DNA of 64,000 nt from Sporosarcina sp. P34 (GCF_002743375.1 NZ_PDZC01000002.1:1-64000); one strand, 5' to 3'. Positions 47,303 through 56,035 are shown, counted from the stretch's first letter. A program made the numbers and translations. Notes: generated from the sequence alone by a model not told the origin.

Positions 47303-47331
47303 AGTATACGTATGTATAATTATAAAGTCAA
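47303..47331 (-). promoter_or_regulatory. argCJBD promoter with AhrC-like site
   Basis: On the minus strand TTGACT and TATACT are separated by exactly 17 bases. The spacer contains TTATAATTATACAT, an AT-rich partial palindrome resembling an ARG box, where the arginine repressor would block polymerase. The promoter is solid; the operator is inferred. Confidence 0.75.
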
Positions 47332-47472
47332 CTGTATTTTTATTTATTAACAGTTAATTTATAAAATCTCTTTTCGTTCTTTTAGAAAAGCTATAACTTC
47401 TCCTTCACTATATGTTATTATTATGGAGAGTATAATATGATCAAATGAATAATAAGATTGCAGGAGGCTATT

Positions 47473-48252
47473 ATGGTAGATTTGTTGAAATTATCCGGTA
47501 AAAACATTGTGATTATGGGTGTTGCGAATGAACGTAGTATTGGTTGGGGAGTAGCAAAAGCATTATTCTCAGTTGGTGCGAATGTCATTTTCACATACCG
47601 TAAAGATCGCTCTCGTGATAAATTAGAAAAAGCATTAGAAAAAAGCGAATTTACAGCCACACAAATTGTTCAATGTGATGTGAATAGTGATGAAAGTATA
47701 GAGCAGGCTTTCAAAACGATTGGCGAACAAGTTGGTGTGATCCACGGGGTAGTTCACTCCATTGCATTTGCACATCAACAAGATTTGCATAATCCATTCG
47801 TGGAAACGACTCGTGATGGTTATGCGTTCGCACAAGATTCCAGTGCCTATTCATTGGTAGCAACAGCACGTGAAGCCCGTCATTATATGACAGAAGGCGG
47901 AGCGATCATTACGATGAGTTATTTAGGCGCTGAACGCGTTCTTGAAGGCTATAATGTAATGGGTGTTGCAAAAGCGGCTCTTGAAGCTTCAGTACGCTAT
48001 TTAGCATCCGAGCTAGGTGAACAAGACATTCGTGTAAATGCGATCTCTGCCGGAGCGGTACGTACATTGTCCGCAAAAGGTGTTCCATCCTTTAATACAA
48101 TCCTCAGTCAAATTGAGGAACGTGCGCCATTAAAACGAAACGTTAAACCTGAAGAAGTTTCGGATATGACCGTGGCGATGCTAAGTAATTTATCGAGTGG
48201 TGTGACAGGTGAAGTCATCTATGTAGATGCTGGCTACCACATTATGGGGTAA
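47473..48252 (+). CDS. fabI: Enoyl-ACP reductase FabI
   Basis: The last step of each fatty-acid elongation cycle, NAD(P)H dependent. 259 residues. GVANERSIGWGVAKAL is the N-terminal dinucleotide site. The Tyr-x6-Tyr-x6-Lys type motif falls in SSAYSLVA...SYLGAERVLEGYNVMGVAKAAL. The C-terminal substrate loop has NAISAGAVRTLSAKGV. This is the triclosan-sensitive type. ATG follows CAGGAGGCTATT; the frame extends five codons upstream across that site. Single gene with its own terminator. Confidence 0.95.
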   Translation: MVDLLKLSGKNIVIMGVANERSIGWGVAKALFSVGANVIFTYRKDRSRDKLEKALEKSEFTATQIVQCDVNSDESIEQAFKTIGEQVGVIHGVVHSIAFAHQQDLHNPFVETTRDGYAFAQDSSAYSLVATAREARHYMTEGGAIITMSYLGAERVLEGYNVMGVAKAALEASVRYLASELGEQDIRVNAISAGAVRTLSAKGVPSFNTILSQIEERAPLKRNVKPEEVSDMTVAMLSNLSSGVTGEVIYVDAGYHIMG

Positions 48253-48257
48253 TCTTA

Positions 48258-48289
48258 TGAAGGATTCTCTTAGGAGAATCCTTTTTTAT
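48258..48289 (+). terminator. fabI terminator
   Basis: AAGGATTCTC and GAGAATCCTT around TTAG, followed by TTTT. Confidence 0.9.
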
Positions 48290-48363
48290 GGGCACTTTTC
48301 ATTAAAATGCAATTTATTATCGAAATACATACACTTTTCAAAGTACCTCAGGAGGAATTCCAA

Positions 48364-49683
48364 ATGAATAGATTTACAAAATTCGATACGTTCAAACTGG
48401 GGCTGACGATGTTTGCTCTCTTTTTCGGTGCAGGAAATATGATTTTTCCTCCGTTACTCGGTCAACTAGCTGGAACGCAAACATGGATTACATTAGCTGG
48501 TTTTTTAATAACGGGAGTCGGTCTTCCCTATCTAGGGATAATTGCAGTAACTATGAGTGGCAATCAATTAAATGATTTAGCCAAAAGAGCGTCGCCTTTA
48601 TTCGCCATGTTTTTTCCATTCGTTATCTATTTAGTACTTGGACCGTTCTTCGGAGTTCCTCGTACAGCGACTGTTTCATTTGAAATTGCGGTTTCCCCAT
48701 TTATGCCGGATTCGTATGCTAAGTTGGCATTAGCGCTCTTTTCCATTTTATTTTTTGCAGTGACGATTTGGCTCTCCTGTAAGCCGAATAAAATTGTCGA
48801 TCGATTCGGTAGTATTTTAACTCCAATATTGCTAGCTATCGTAACGATTATTGTCGTGATTGGAATGATCAACCCAGTGGGTGAAGCAGGCGCCCCACAA
48901 GGATCTTATGTAGAAGATTACTTTTACAAAGGATTTATTGAAGGTTACGGAACAATGGACGCAATGGCAGCTCTCGTCTTTGCTATTATCGTAATTAATG
49001 CTGTGAAGGCAAAAGGTATTACCGATAGAAAAGAAATTACTTCCATTACGATGAAAGCAGGATCCATCGCAGTACTCGGGCTGAGTTTTGTCTATGCCGG
49101 ATTAGGATATTTAGGGATGACGAGCCGCTCTGTAGCAGAAGGTGCAACGAACGGTGGTGATATTTTAGCAAAACTTGCATATGCTCTGATGGGTAATAAT
49201 GGATTATATCTACTTGGAGTTGCAGTAACACTAGCTTGCTTAACAACATCTGTTGGATTGACAACCGCTAGTGCTACATACCTTTCCAAAGTCGTACCTA
49301 AGATTTCCTATAAAGCATTCGTGTTTATTATTTGTTCATTTTCTACGATAGTTGCGAATGTCGGCCTCACGCAGTTGCTTGCAGTGTCCATTCCTGTACT
49401 AGTCGGAGTGTATCCACTAGCCATTGTCCTCATAACTTTCAGATTGTTACATCCGTTATTTAAAGGCTATCATGAAGTGTATAATTACGGTTTACTAGCG
49501 GCTGGTCTTATTGGATTCTTCGATGTGTTACGTGCATTCAATATCAATCTGGTACCGGTTACATACATTTTGGAATTCCTACCATTATATGAACAAGGTA
49601 TTGGCTGGATTTTGCCTGCGATCGTGTTTGGCGCGGTAGGATTTATAGTCGCTTCTGCTCAAGGCAAGCCTCGTGTTGAATAA
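48364..49683 (+). CDS. brnQ: Branched-chain amino acid transporter BrnQ
   Basis: A sodium- or proton-coupled importer of leucine, isoleucine and valine. 439 residues with about twelve helices. The diagnostic start is LFFGAGNMIFPPLLG near residue 22, then GPFFGVPRTATVSFEIAV. The ATG at 48364 follows AGGAGGAATTCCAA; the frame continues 19 codons upstream without support. It is a single gene ending in a strong terminator. Confidence 0.94.
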   Translation: MNRFTKFDTFKLGLTMFALFFGAGNMIFPPLLGQLAGTQTWITLAGFLITGVGLPYLGIIAVTMSGNQLNDLAKRASPLFAMFFPFVIYLVLGPFFGVPRTATVSFEIAVSPFMPDSYAKLALALFSILFFAVTIWLSCKPNKIVDRFGSILTPILLAIVTIIVVIGMINPVGEAGAPQGSYVEDYFYKGFIEGYGTMDAMAALVFAIIVINAVKAKGITDRKEITSITMKAGSIAVLGLSFVYAGLGYLGMTSRSVAEGATNGGDILAKLAYALMGNNGLYLLGVAVTLACLTTSVGLTTASATYLSKVVPKISYKAFVFIICSFSTIVANVGLTQLLAVSIPVLVGVYPLAIVLITFRLLHPLFKGYHEVYNYGLLAAGLIGFFDVLRAFNINLVPVTYILEFLPLYEQGIGWILPAIVFGAVGFIVASAQGKPRVE

Positions 49684-49716
49684 TAAAAAGCCTGCGGATA
49701 TTCCGTAGGCTTTTTA
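49684..49716. terminator. brnQ terminator
   Basis: AAAAAGCCTGCGGA and TCCGTAGGCTTTTT form a stem directly after the stop. It also reads on the minus strand after argH. Confidence 0.9.
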
Positions 49717-49791
49717 CGTGCTAATTATTATTTAGTTTTACTGAGGAAGTACTCTTCAGTATCTAGTAAAAAAATGGCTTCCTTTCTAGAA

Positions 49792-51117
49792 TTACTGTTC
49801 TTTCATCAATCCTTTGTTACCTTTTGAAATAATTGCTTCATAATCGATGTATTCGTAGATATCCTCATTGATATGGTCGCTGTACTCTTTGAGTTCCACC
49901 ACTGTTAGATCTTCAATCGCTTTGTTTTCTTGTTCACAATAAATAATAATTTTTCCAACGACTTCATGAGCATCACGGAATGGGATACCTTTTGCGACTA
50001 AATAGTCTGCCACTTCTGTTGCATTTAGGAAACCACCTTTAATTGCTGCTTTCATTTGATCTGCATTTACCTGTAGAGTATCGATCATTTTAGACATAAT
50101 TTCCAAACAATCCAGAACTGTATCAAGTGCGTCAAAGAATTGTTCTTTGTCTTCTTGCATGTCTTTATTATAGGTTAATGGCAATCCTTTCAACGTCGTA
50201 AGTAAAGCGAATAGAGAGCCATATACACGTCCTGTTTTTCCACGGATCAGTTCTGCTGCATCCGGATTTTTCTTCTGTGGCATGATGCTACTCCCTGTTG
50301 AATAGGCATCTGAGATGGTGATGAAACGGAACTCTTGGCTGCTCCAAAGAATCAGTTCTTCACTTAAACGGCTCATATGCATCATTATGAGGGAGAAATC
50401 GGACATCAATTCTACTAAATAGTCGCGATCACTGACCCCGTCAAGGAAGTTATCTACCGGCTTATCAAACCCTAGTAATGCAGTCGTCACTTGACGATCA
50501 ATATCATGTGTAGTCCCAGCTAGTGCACCACAGCCAAGTGGATTTTCATTCAGAATCTCGGCAGCATTTTGCACACGTTTTTTATCGCGTTTGAACATTT
50601 GTGCATAAGCGCCCAAATGATGTCCAAAAGTGACGACTTGCGCGCGTTGCAAATGTGTGTAGCCTGGCATAATTACATTGTTGGCTTTTCCCTTTGACTC
50701 AAGTGAATCGATTAGGACCTGTAGCGCATCTATGACGACAGAAGTTTGGTTCCTCGCATATTGCCTCATATCGACAGCTACTTGATCGTTTCGACTACGT
50801 GCTGTATGTAATTTCTTGCCTGTCTCTCCTACTCGTTCTGTTAGATTCATTTCAACGAAAGAATGAATGTCTTCATAATTACCTTCAATTTGTAATTCGC
50901 CCGATTCGATATCCGCCAAAATGGACTGTAAGCCGTTTACAAGTAATTCGCCTTCCTCGGGTGACAGTAAATCTGAATGCACTTGCATCGTTACGTGTGC
51001 AATACTACCTGCGATGTCCTCTCTGTATAGTCGATAATCAACAGGCAAAGAGCTGTTGAATTTCTCCATAATCTTATCTGCTTTACTACTAAAACGACCG
51101 CCCCAAAGTTTCATCAT
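49792..51117 (-). CDS. argH: Argininosuccinate lyase
   Basis: Cleaves argininosuccinate to arginine and fumarate. The visible 441 residues are slightly shorter than most ArgH (about 460) but all motifs are present: KLWGGRFSSKAD, LHTARSRNDQVAVDMR, MPGYTHLQRAQVVTFGHH and the signature GSSIMPQKKNPD near residue 278. ATG follows GAGAGGAATGATAA. argG, normally adjacent, is not in the window, so the arginine genes are split into at least two units here (argCJBD and argH). Confidence 0.94.
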   Translation of the reverse strand: MMKLWGGRFSSKADKIMEKFNSSLPVDYRLYREDIAGSIAHVTMQVHSDLLSPEEGELLVNGLQSILADIESGELQIEGNYEDIHSFVEMNLTERVGETGKKLHTARSRNDQVAVDMRQYARNQTSVVIDALQVLIDSLESKGKANNVIMPGYTHLQRAQVVTFGHHLGAYAQMFKRDKKRVQNAAEILNENPLGCGALAGTTHDIDRQVTTALLGFDKPVDNFLDGVSDRDYLVELMSDFSLIMMHMSRLSEELILWSSQEFRFITISDAYSTGSSIMPQKKNPDAAELIRGKTGRVYGSLFALLTTLKGLPLTYNKDMQEDKEQFFDALDTVLDCLEIMSKMIDTLQVNADQMKAAIKGGFLNATEVADYLVAKGIPFRDAHEVVGKIIIYCEQENKAIEDLTVVELKEYSDHINEDIYEYIDYEAIISKGNKGLMKEQ

Positions 51118-51254
51118 TTATCATTCCTCTCAATATGTATTTTTATTCGTTTTTTTGTATACTAACTATCCCTATTGCCAACTTACATCAGATCTATTCT
51201 TTTATTTTGACACAGTAGAAGTAATTTTTCTACTTTGAGTGATGTTGTGTCCGT

Positions 51255-51283
51255 TTGCATAAACCGTATATTTATGGGATAAT
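51255..51283 (+). promoter_or_regulatory. Promoter of the cation exporter leader
   Basis: TTGCAT at 51255 and GATAAT at 51278 with a 17-base spacer. Transcription would start near 51290, about 135 bases before the exporter gene. Confidence 0.65.
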
Positions 51284-51307
51284 GATTGAACTATTAATGA
51301 ATGAGTG

Positions 51308-51427
51308 ATGACAATGAGAAACTTTTTCCCAATCCAACAATTAAAATTATGTATGACCTCGCCTAAGCTAAGCGAGGTTTTTTTGTTGCTTATAGGAAAC
51401 ACTCTTAGAGGAGGGAAACTTTTATGA
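51308..51427 (+). CDS. Possible leader peptide, 39 codons
   Basis: An ATG frame runs through the leader and its terminator hairpin. It closes with a TGA that overlaps the exporter start (ATGA). The encoded peptide begins MTMRNFFPIQQLKL. Its own ribosome site is weak. The overlap suggests translational coupling or a leader-peptide attenuator, but the frame could be chance. Confidence 0.3.
   Translation: MTMRNFFPIQQLKLCMTSPKLSEVFLLLIGNTLRGGKLL
51356..51385 (+). terminator. Leader terminator before the cation exporter
   Basis: ACCTCGC and GCGAGGT around CTAAGCTAA, followed by TTTTTTTG. No plus-strand gene precedes it except the possible leader peptide. It therefore looks like an attenuator rather than an end-of-gene terminator. 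Confidence 0.8.
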
Positions 51428-52356
51428 CAATTCAAGTACGCGAACATTCTACGTCTGCCATTTTAGCTATCTGGATTAGTTTATTGAGTAATGTGATTTT
51501 AACTGTATTAAAACTGGTAGTCGGATTTATTTTCAAAAGTCCTGTTTTACTCGCAGACGGTTTCCACAACGCAGGTGATGTGGTAGCTTCTGCCGCTGCA
51601 CTAACATCCATGCGAATTTCAAAACGTCCCGCAGATGAAGATCATCCGTATGGACATGGCAAAGCGGAAGTCATTGGTTCAAGCATAGTCGCTATCATTT
51701 TGGGGTTAGCTGCAATCTATATTGCTTTCGAAGCTATAATGGCTTTATTCGAAGATCCTGCTAAAGCGAGTAAAATTGCCTTACTCACTGCGATTGTGTC
51801 TCTAATTTGGAAATATATACTCTATGTCTACACCATTCGAATCGGTACCGCGGAGAACAGTAAAGGACTGATTGCAACGGCCTATGATCACTTGGCAGAT
51901 GTCTATGCCTCACTTGCCGCAGTGGTAGGAATTGGACTCGCCTTAGTTGGAGATGCTTACGCATTGCCGCTTCTCACATACGGTGATCCCATTGCAGGTA
52001 TTATCGTCTCGATTCTTGTCTTAAAAATTGCTATCGATATCGGTAAGGAAAGTATTGATATATTAATGGAAAAAAGTGTAGACGATGAACGATTAGTTGC
52101 TTTTGAAGAATTGATTCACTCCATTCCAGAAGTGAAACGAATTGATCGCTTGCGTGCAAGGGAACATGGTCATTACGTATTGGTGGATATTCGTATCGGT
52201 GTCAGTGGTGATTTAACTATACAAGAAGGTCATGTTATTTCAAGTAGATTACGTAATTTGATCATGGCAAAAAATGAAGATGTCGACGAAGTGTTAATTC
52301 ACTTAAATCCGTGGTATCCCGAAAAACAATCCGGTATACTTACTAACGAGGAGTGA
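51424..52356 (+). CDS. Cation diffusion facilitator transporter
   Basis: A 310-residue CDF exporter with six helices (about residues 10-205) and a cytosolic ferredoxin-like C-terminal domain. The transport site reads DGFHNAGD in helix 2 (HxxxD) and YDHLADV in helix 5 (DxxxD). Zn, Mn and Fe are all conceivable; specificity is not readable. ATG follows AGAGGAGGGAAACTTTT. A leader with its own promoter and terminator precedes it, and two genes follow closely (4 bases and then an overlap), so three genes probably form one transcript. Confidence 0.9.
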   Translation: MTIQVREHSTSAILAIWISLLSNVILTVLKLVVGFIFKSPVLLADGFHNAGDVVASAAALTSMRISKRPADEDHPYGHGKAEVIGSSIVAIILGLAAIYIAFEAIMALFEDPAKASKIALLTAIVSLIWKYILYVYTIRIGTAENSKGLIATAYDHLADVYASLAAVVGIGLALVGDAYALPLLTYGDPIAGIIVSILVLKIAIDIGKESIDILMEKSVDDERLVAFEELIHSIPEVKRIDRLRAREHGHYVLVDIRIGVSGDLTIQEGHVISSRLRNLIMAKNEDVDEVLIHLNPWYPEKQSGILTNEE

Positions 52357-52360
52357 AAAA

Positions 52361-52813
52361 ATGAGTACATTAACAATTAAAACAATAGAAGTATGTGTAA
52401 AGGAAACAGAGGAAATAGTACGCACTGCGGATGAACGTTTTTTACACGAACCCATCTCATATTTGAATACGAATATAGCTGAGTTTCTTTTTGTCGAGTC
52501 ACCTGAATTTGATGAACTCCAAGTGGATTCGCTAGCACTTGAAGTGGACGATATTTTCAAAACGTATATGGCTTTATTTGGTTTACAAGGCAAGAAAAAA
52601 GAAGGCGAACTAATTCGTACATTTATTGAGGAAAAACTTCAGCACAACTTAAATGGTTTTAGTATGTCGTTTTCGGATAACGAAGGTTTCTGGGAATTGA
52701 ATGTTCCGTTAGATTCTCTTAATGGATTTGATGAGGCGATGTCTATAAAAGATGCATTACAACTTCTGTATGTAGTACTGGATGATTTGCATAAAATGAG
52801 AGCAAATAGCTGA
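52361..52813 (+). CDS. Hypothetical 150-aa protein
   Basis: Not recognised. The protein is acidic and soluble, with no signal or membrane segment. It has alternating helix-rich stretches (VDDIFKTYMALFGLQGKKKEGELIRTFIEEKL) and a short strand region (FSMSFSDNEGFWELNVPLD). It starts four bases after the exporter stop with an AACGAGGAGTGAAAAA site. Its stop overlaps the methyltransferase start (TGATG). Strong coupling to the methyltransferase suggests a shared process or a simple expression unit. Confidence 0.75.
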   Translation: MSTLTIKTIEVCVKETEEIVRTADERFLHEPISYLNTNIAEFLFVESPEFDELQVDSLALEVDDIFKTYMALFGLQGKKKEGELIRTFIEEKLQHNLNGFSMSFSDNEGFWELNVPLDSLNGFDEAMSIKDALQLLYVVLDDLHKMRANS

Positions 52814-53748
52814 TGGCATCGCAGTTTATCTACACGTATGTTCGACACCGTGATGAGAAAGAATTATGTCGGATGGAAATGCGGGCTTTTTTCGGTTATG
52901 ACGTAGAAGACAACGTGATTATAAGTGATATTGGCGTTGATCCATCACGAAGCCCGTTTATACAAACTCGACTCGAGGTCTTACTGGATGCTGACAACTT
53001 GGAATTGCTAGCCGACAAAGCTTCTGAATTGGAGATCGATCAATTATTTAAAACAGTCTGCTTAAACGATATAACGCTTGCGGAAACAGCTAAAATTGGT
53101 CATGATACGCGTCGTAACATTGAGCGCACCATAGGTTTACAGATCAATGGTGAACCAGAACTCGATCATCCGGAAGTGTTTATTGGCATTATGCAATTGA
53201 ATAATCGCTGGTACGCTGGGAAATTACTTTATAGTTCTTCTGACTGGCATGTGCACCAACAGAAACCGCATATGTACTCTACTGCACTGAGTACCCGTTT
53301 AGCTAGAGCCGCCGTCAATATCGCAGTGCCACACCCTAAAGAGAAGCGCGTCATCGATCCTTGCTGTGGAATTGGAACGGTCCTTGTTGAAGCACTATCT
53401 ATGGGGATACCTATTGAAGGTCGTGATATTAATCCACTCGTCGTCTATGGTTCGCGAAAAAACATCGACTACTTCGGTTTGAAAGGCAATGTCACAATAG
53501 GTCCAATTGCTGATGTCGAGGAAGAATACGATGTGGCGATCATTGACATGCCGTATAATTTATTTACACATATTACTGCAGAAGGTCAACTCGAAATTTT
53601 GAAAGAAGCCCGTCGTTTTTCTAAAAGCTGTTTAATCATCACAATCGAGAATATGGACGACATGCTCGAAATGGCTGGATTTGAGATAGTAGATCGTTGT
53701 CTTGCTCGCAAAGGTACTTTTTCGCGTGAAGTAGTTCTATGTAAATAA
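52813..53748 (+). CDS. TRM11-like SAM-dependent RNA methyltransferase
   Basis: A 311-residue methyltransferase. The N-terminal 160 residues resemble the THUMP-associated part of Trm11-type enzymes (FIYTYVRHRDEKELCRMEMRAFF). The C-terminal Rossmann domain has motif I VIDPCCGIGTVLVEAL near residue 180, an acidic SAM loop EGRDINPLVV, and a DMPYN catalytic motif near residue 245, matching the D/N-P-P-Y/F type used for N-methylation of bases. A tRNA guanine is a likely target, by family only. It overlaps the upstream hypothetical gene. Confidence 0.85.
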   Translation: MASQFIYTYVRHRDEKELCRMEMRAFFGYDVEDNVIISDIGVDPSRSPFIQTRLEVLLDADNLELLADKASELEIDQLFKTVCLNDITLAETAKIGHDTRRNIERTIGLQINGEPELDHPEVFIGIMQLNNRWYAGKLLYSSSDWHVHQQKPHMYSTALSTRLARAAVNIAVPHPKEKRVIDPCCGIGTVLVEALSMGIPIEGRDINPLVVYGSRKNIDYFGLKGNVTIGPIADVEEEYDVAIIDMPYNLFTHITAEGQLEILKEARRFSKSCLIITIENMDDMLEMAGFEIVDRCLARKGTFSREVVLCK

Positions 53749-53752
53749 TGAA

Positions 53753-53790
53753 AGATGCGTGGGGGCTTTTCCCTCACGTGTCTTTTTTCC
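53753..53790 (+). terminator. Terminator of the exporter operon
   Basis: GATGCGTGGGGG pairs with CCCTCACGTGTC (two wobble positions) and is followed by TTTTTT. Confidence 0.75.
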
Positions 53791-53991
53791 ATTTTGGCGC
53801 ATCAGCAATTCTAATCACAAGTACATACTCCCCCTTATTTGTTAACTTGATAAATCGTCATACTTGTTATATGTTTCATTACAAGAAGTGTGAATTTTAT
53901 AAATTGGGGGAAACAGAAGTAATGAGCCTATTATCTTTTACACTATTCGTTTTTCCAGTGAACAATTATTCTTAAGTAAGGAGTGATATCT

Positions 53992-54195
53992 ATGTTTATT
54001 AGCATCATGAAGCTTTTAAGTATTCTCTATCTATGGACATGGTTCGTATGGCCATTCGTTTTCGTTATATCAATAATTTATGCAATCAAGGAGCTAGTGA
54101 AGGAAGAACCAGCATTTATGAAACCTGCGATGATCGCATCGGTATCTTTGTTAATCATTCTAGCAGGACTCGCCTCCCCTTCGTTGTTTACATGA
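53992..54195 (+). CDS. Small two-span membrane protein, 67 aa
   Basis: The product begins MFISIMKLLSILYLWTWFVWPFVFVISIIYAI. It has one hydrophobic helix up to about residue 32, a KELVKEEPAFMKP loop, and a second helix (AMIASVSLLIILAGLASPS). ATG follows TAAGGAGTGATATCT. Three upstream codons in frame overlap the ribosome site and are excluded. Family not recognised. No partner gene is obvious. Confidence 0.65.
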   Translation: MFISIMKLLSILYLWTWFVWPFVFVISIIYAIKELVKEEPAFMKPAMIASVSLLIILAGLASPSLFT

Positions 54196-54214
54196 GAGTT
54201 TAAAACGAAGTCAA

Positions 54215-54330
54215 AGCGTCAGAGCAGGCCTTTGCATTTACGACGTGAAGGCTCACGTCACGCCCTCAGGAAGTTTCCCCAGCTAGAGCATCCATCCCAT
54301 CAAAGATATGGGTAACTCCCTGTAATCAAA
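54215..54330. other. GC-richer structured block of unknown nature
   Basis: An unassigned stretch clearly richer in G+C than nearby spacers. It contains GACGTGA/TCACGTC (54242-54259) and CCCAT/ATGGG (near 54296-54312) hairpins. It has no reading frame of note. It could be a small RNA or a remnant. Confidence 0.35.
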
Positions 54331-54334
54331 CAGA

Positions 54335-54386
54335 CAAAAAAGAATGCCCCTTGAAGTATCGTAACTTCGAGGACATTCTTTTGATT
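54335..54386 (-). terminator. pepA terminator (conserved-apex type)
   Basis: On the minus strand AAAAGAATGTCCTCGAAGT pairs with ACTTCAAGGGGCATTCTTTTTT. The apex resembles those after ribH and argD. Confidence 0.88.
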
Positions 54387-55754
54387 TTATTTAGTCAATG
54401 ACACCGTATAATCCGCAAGCAAACGTGCTCCGTAGCCCGTTGCTGACTTCGTATAATACCCCTTTGACTTCTGCTTATCCATAACGCCAGCCATGTCGAC
54501 ATGCAACCAGTTGTTCTTCGGTGCGAACTTACGCAAGAAGAGACCAGCTGTGATCGAACCCGCCACAGTTAGAGAACTCATATTGTTGCAATCCGCATAG
54601 GCGCTATCAAGCGTTTCTTCGTACTCATCAATTAAAGGAAGTGGCCAAACGAAGTCACCGTTTTGATCGCCGATTTTCTTCATTTTATTAGACAACTCTT
54701 CGTCACCAAACACTCCGCCTACTTCCGTACCAAGCGCAGCCACAACTGCGCCAGTCAATGTAGCGATATCCACAGTGTAGTCTGCGTTTAATTCACCTGC
54801 GCGAATCAATCCGTCAGCCAAAATCAAACGGCCTTCTGCATCGGTATTCCCGACTTGTACGCTAATGCCATTCTTGTATTGAATCACTTCGCCCGGCATA
54901 ACAGCATCAGGTCCAGGTGTATTTTCAACCATTGGAATCAGCACGACTACATTCACTTTTGCATCTGAATGAGCAAGGAGTGATAATGCACCGCTGACAG
55001 CTGCTGAACCGCCCATATCCATACGCATGTCACTGTCATCGCGTCCGCCCTTCAAGCTAATACCGCCTGAATCGTAGGTTACGCCTTTTCCGACAAGAGC
55101 CACGAGTGGTTTTGAGGCATCTGTCTGCAACGTCATCTCAACGAATGAGGGCTCATACTTACTGCCGCGGCAAACTGTTAAAACGCCATTCATTTCGCGT
55201 TCTTCAATTTCTTTTTTACCAAGAACATCGATTTTCACTTTTGTCCCTTTGAAATGATCTTTTAATACTTCCGGGTATGTCTCTGGATTGAGCACATCAG
55301 AAAGTTCATTCATTAAATCACGAGAAAACGACATAGCGGCAGCACGTACTTCGCCTGATTTGACTGCTGCTTTATTTGCACCTTTTACATCTAATGTAGT
55401 GACAGGATCCGCCTTTTTAGATTGATAGCGGTCAAAGTTATAGGCACCAAGATGCCATCCTTCGACGAAAGCTGTGACTGCTTCATCTTGAGACGACCAC
55501 ATTTGTCCTAGCTGTTCTGCTTGAATCGAAGCAGAATCTACTTTTTGTGCTGCAAGACTGCGAGAGATTTCACCCGCAATACTGCGAATTGCATCTGCTG
55601 TTTTCCATTCTTTATTTTTTATAACGACTAGCTGTTTTCCATCATGGACAAACGTGGAAAATTCCCCGGCTTGATTGTCGACAAATTGCTTCACCAACAG
55701 GTTCTTGGTTATTTGTCCATCTGTTGAAAATAAAATTTCTGCATTGATTTGCAT
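54387..55754 (-). CDS. pepA: Leucyl aminopeptidase (M17)
   Basis: A cytosolic two-metal aminopeptidase. About 455 residues. Metal and catalytic residues are in VGKGVTYDSGGISLKG (Lys and Asp), MRMDMGGSAAV (Asp, Met) and the family signature NTDAEGRLILADGL (Asp, Glu, Arg). The ATG at 55754 follows GAAGGGAGCTATTATAACT; a GTG seven codons upstream overlaps that site. The 51-residue membrane gene lies 45 bases upstream on the same strand. Confidence 0.94.
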   Translation of the reverse strand: MQINAEILFSTDGQITKNLLVKQFVDNQAGEFSTFVHDGKQLVVIKNKEWKTADAIRSIAGEISRSLAAQKVDSASIQAEQLGQMWSSQDEAVTAFVEGWHLGAYNFDRYQSKKADPVTTLDVKGANKAAVKSGEVRAAAMSFSRDLMNELSDVLNPETYPEVLKDHFKGTKVKIDVLGKKEIEEREMNGVLTVCRGSKYEPSFVEMTLQTDASKPLVALVGKGVTYDSGGISLKGGRDDSDMRMDMGGSAAVSGALSLLAHSDAKVNVVVLIPMVENTPGPDAVMPGEVIQYKNGISVQVGNTDAEGRLILADGLIRAGELNADYTVDIATLTGAVVAALGTEVGGVFGDEELSNKMKKIGDQNGDFVWPLPLIDEYEETLDSAYADCNNMSSLTVAGSITAGLFLRKFAPKNNWLHVDMAGVMDKQKSKGYYTKSATGYGARLLADYTVSLTK

Positions 55755-55799
55755 AGTTATAATAGCTCCCTTCACTATTTCGGTTTCCTAAATAGTTTA

Positions 55800-55955
55800 T
55801 CACTTTTTACCTGATAGCGCTAAGAAGAGCGTTGCTAGCGGTCCTAAAAACAAAGAGATGATAAACCAGTTCAATCCGCTTCTGTTTTTTCCCTGTGCCA
55901 ATACTGCATTGATTAGAGCTAATGTACCCCATCCCACGAAATATCCTTCATTCAT
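55800..55955 (-). CDS. Small membrane protein, 51 aa
   Basis: Too short for most cutoffs but convincing. ATG follows GGAGTGATAAAAA and the frame ends TGA. The product starts MNEGYFVGWGTLALINAVLA. It has a first amphipathic/hydrophobic stretch, a basic turn (QGKNRSG) and a second hydrophobic segment (WFIISLFLGPLATLFLAL) before GKK. This fits one or two membrane passes. It is probably co-transcribed with pepA. Family not recognised with certainty. Confidence 0.65.
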   Translation of the reverse strand: MNEGYFVGWGTLALINAVLAQGKNRSGLNWFIISLFLGPLATLFLALSGKK

Positions 55956-56035
55956 TTTTTATCACTCCGTTATGTAGTTGTATTGTACACATACGTTTTG
56001 CCAAACAAGTTGGTTTCATTACTAACGGTTAACGC

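Noticed and set aside
51255..51423. A known metal riboswitch (yybP-ykoY or NiCo) before the cation exporter
   Set aside because: I looked for the conserved core sequences of these aptamers and did not see them; only a promoter, a plain terminator and a short frame are present.
53748..53975. A 75-codon plus-strand frame after the methyltransferase
   Set aside because: Its start overlaps the methyltransferase stop and it contains the terminator hairpin; it lacks a ribosome site.
54215..54330. A c-di-GMP, purine or other common riboswitch in the GC-richer block
   Set aside because: The hairpins do not show the conserved core of any riboswitch class I know, and the block is not positioned ahead of a gene on either strand.
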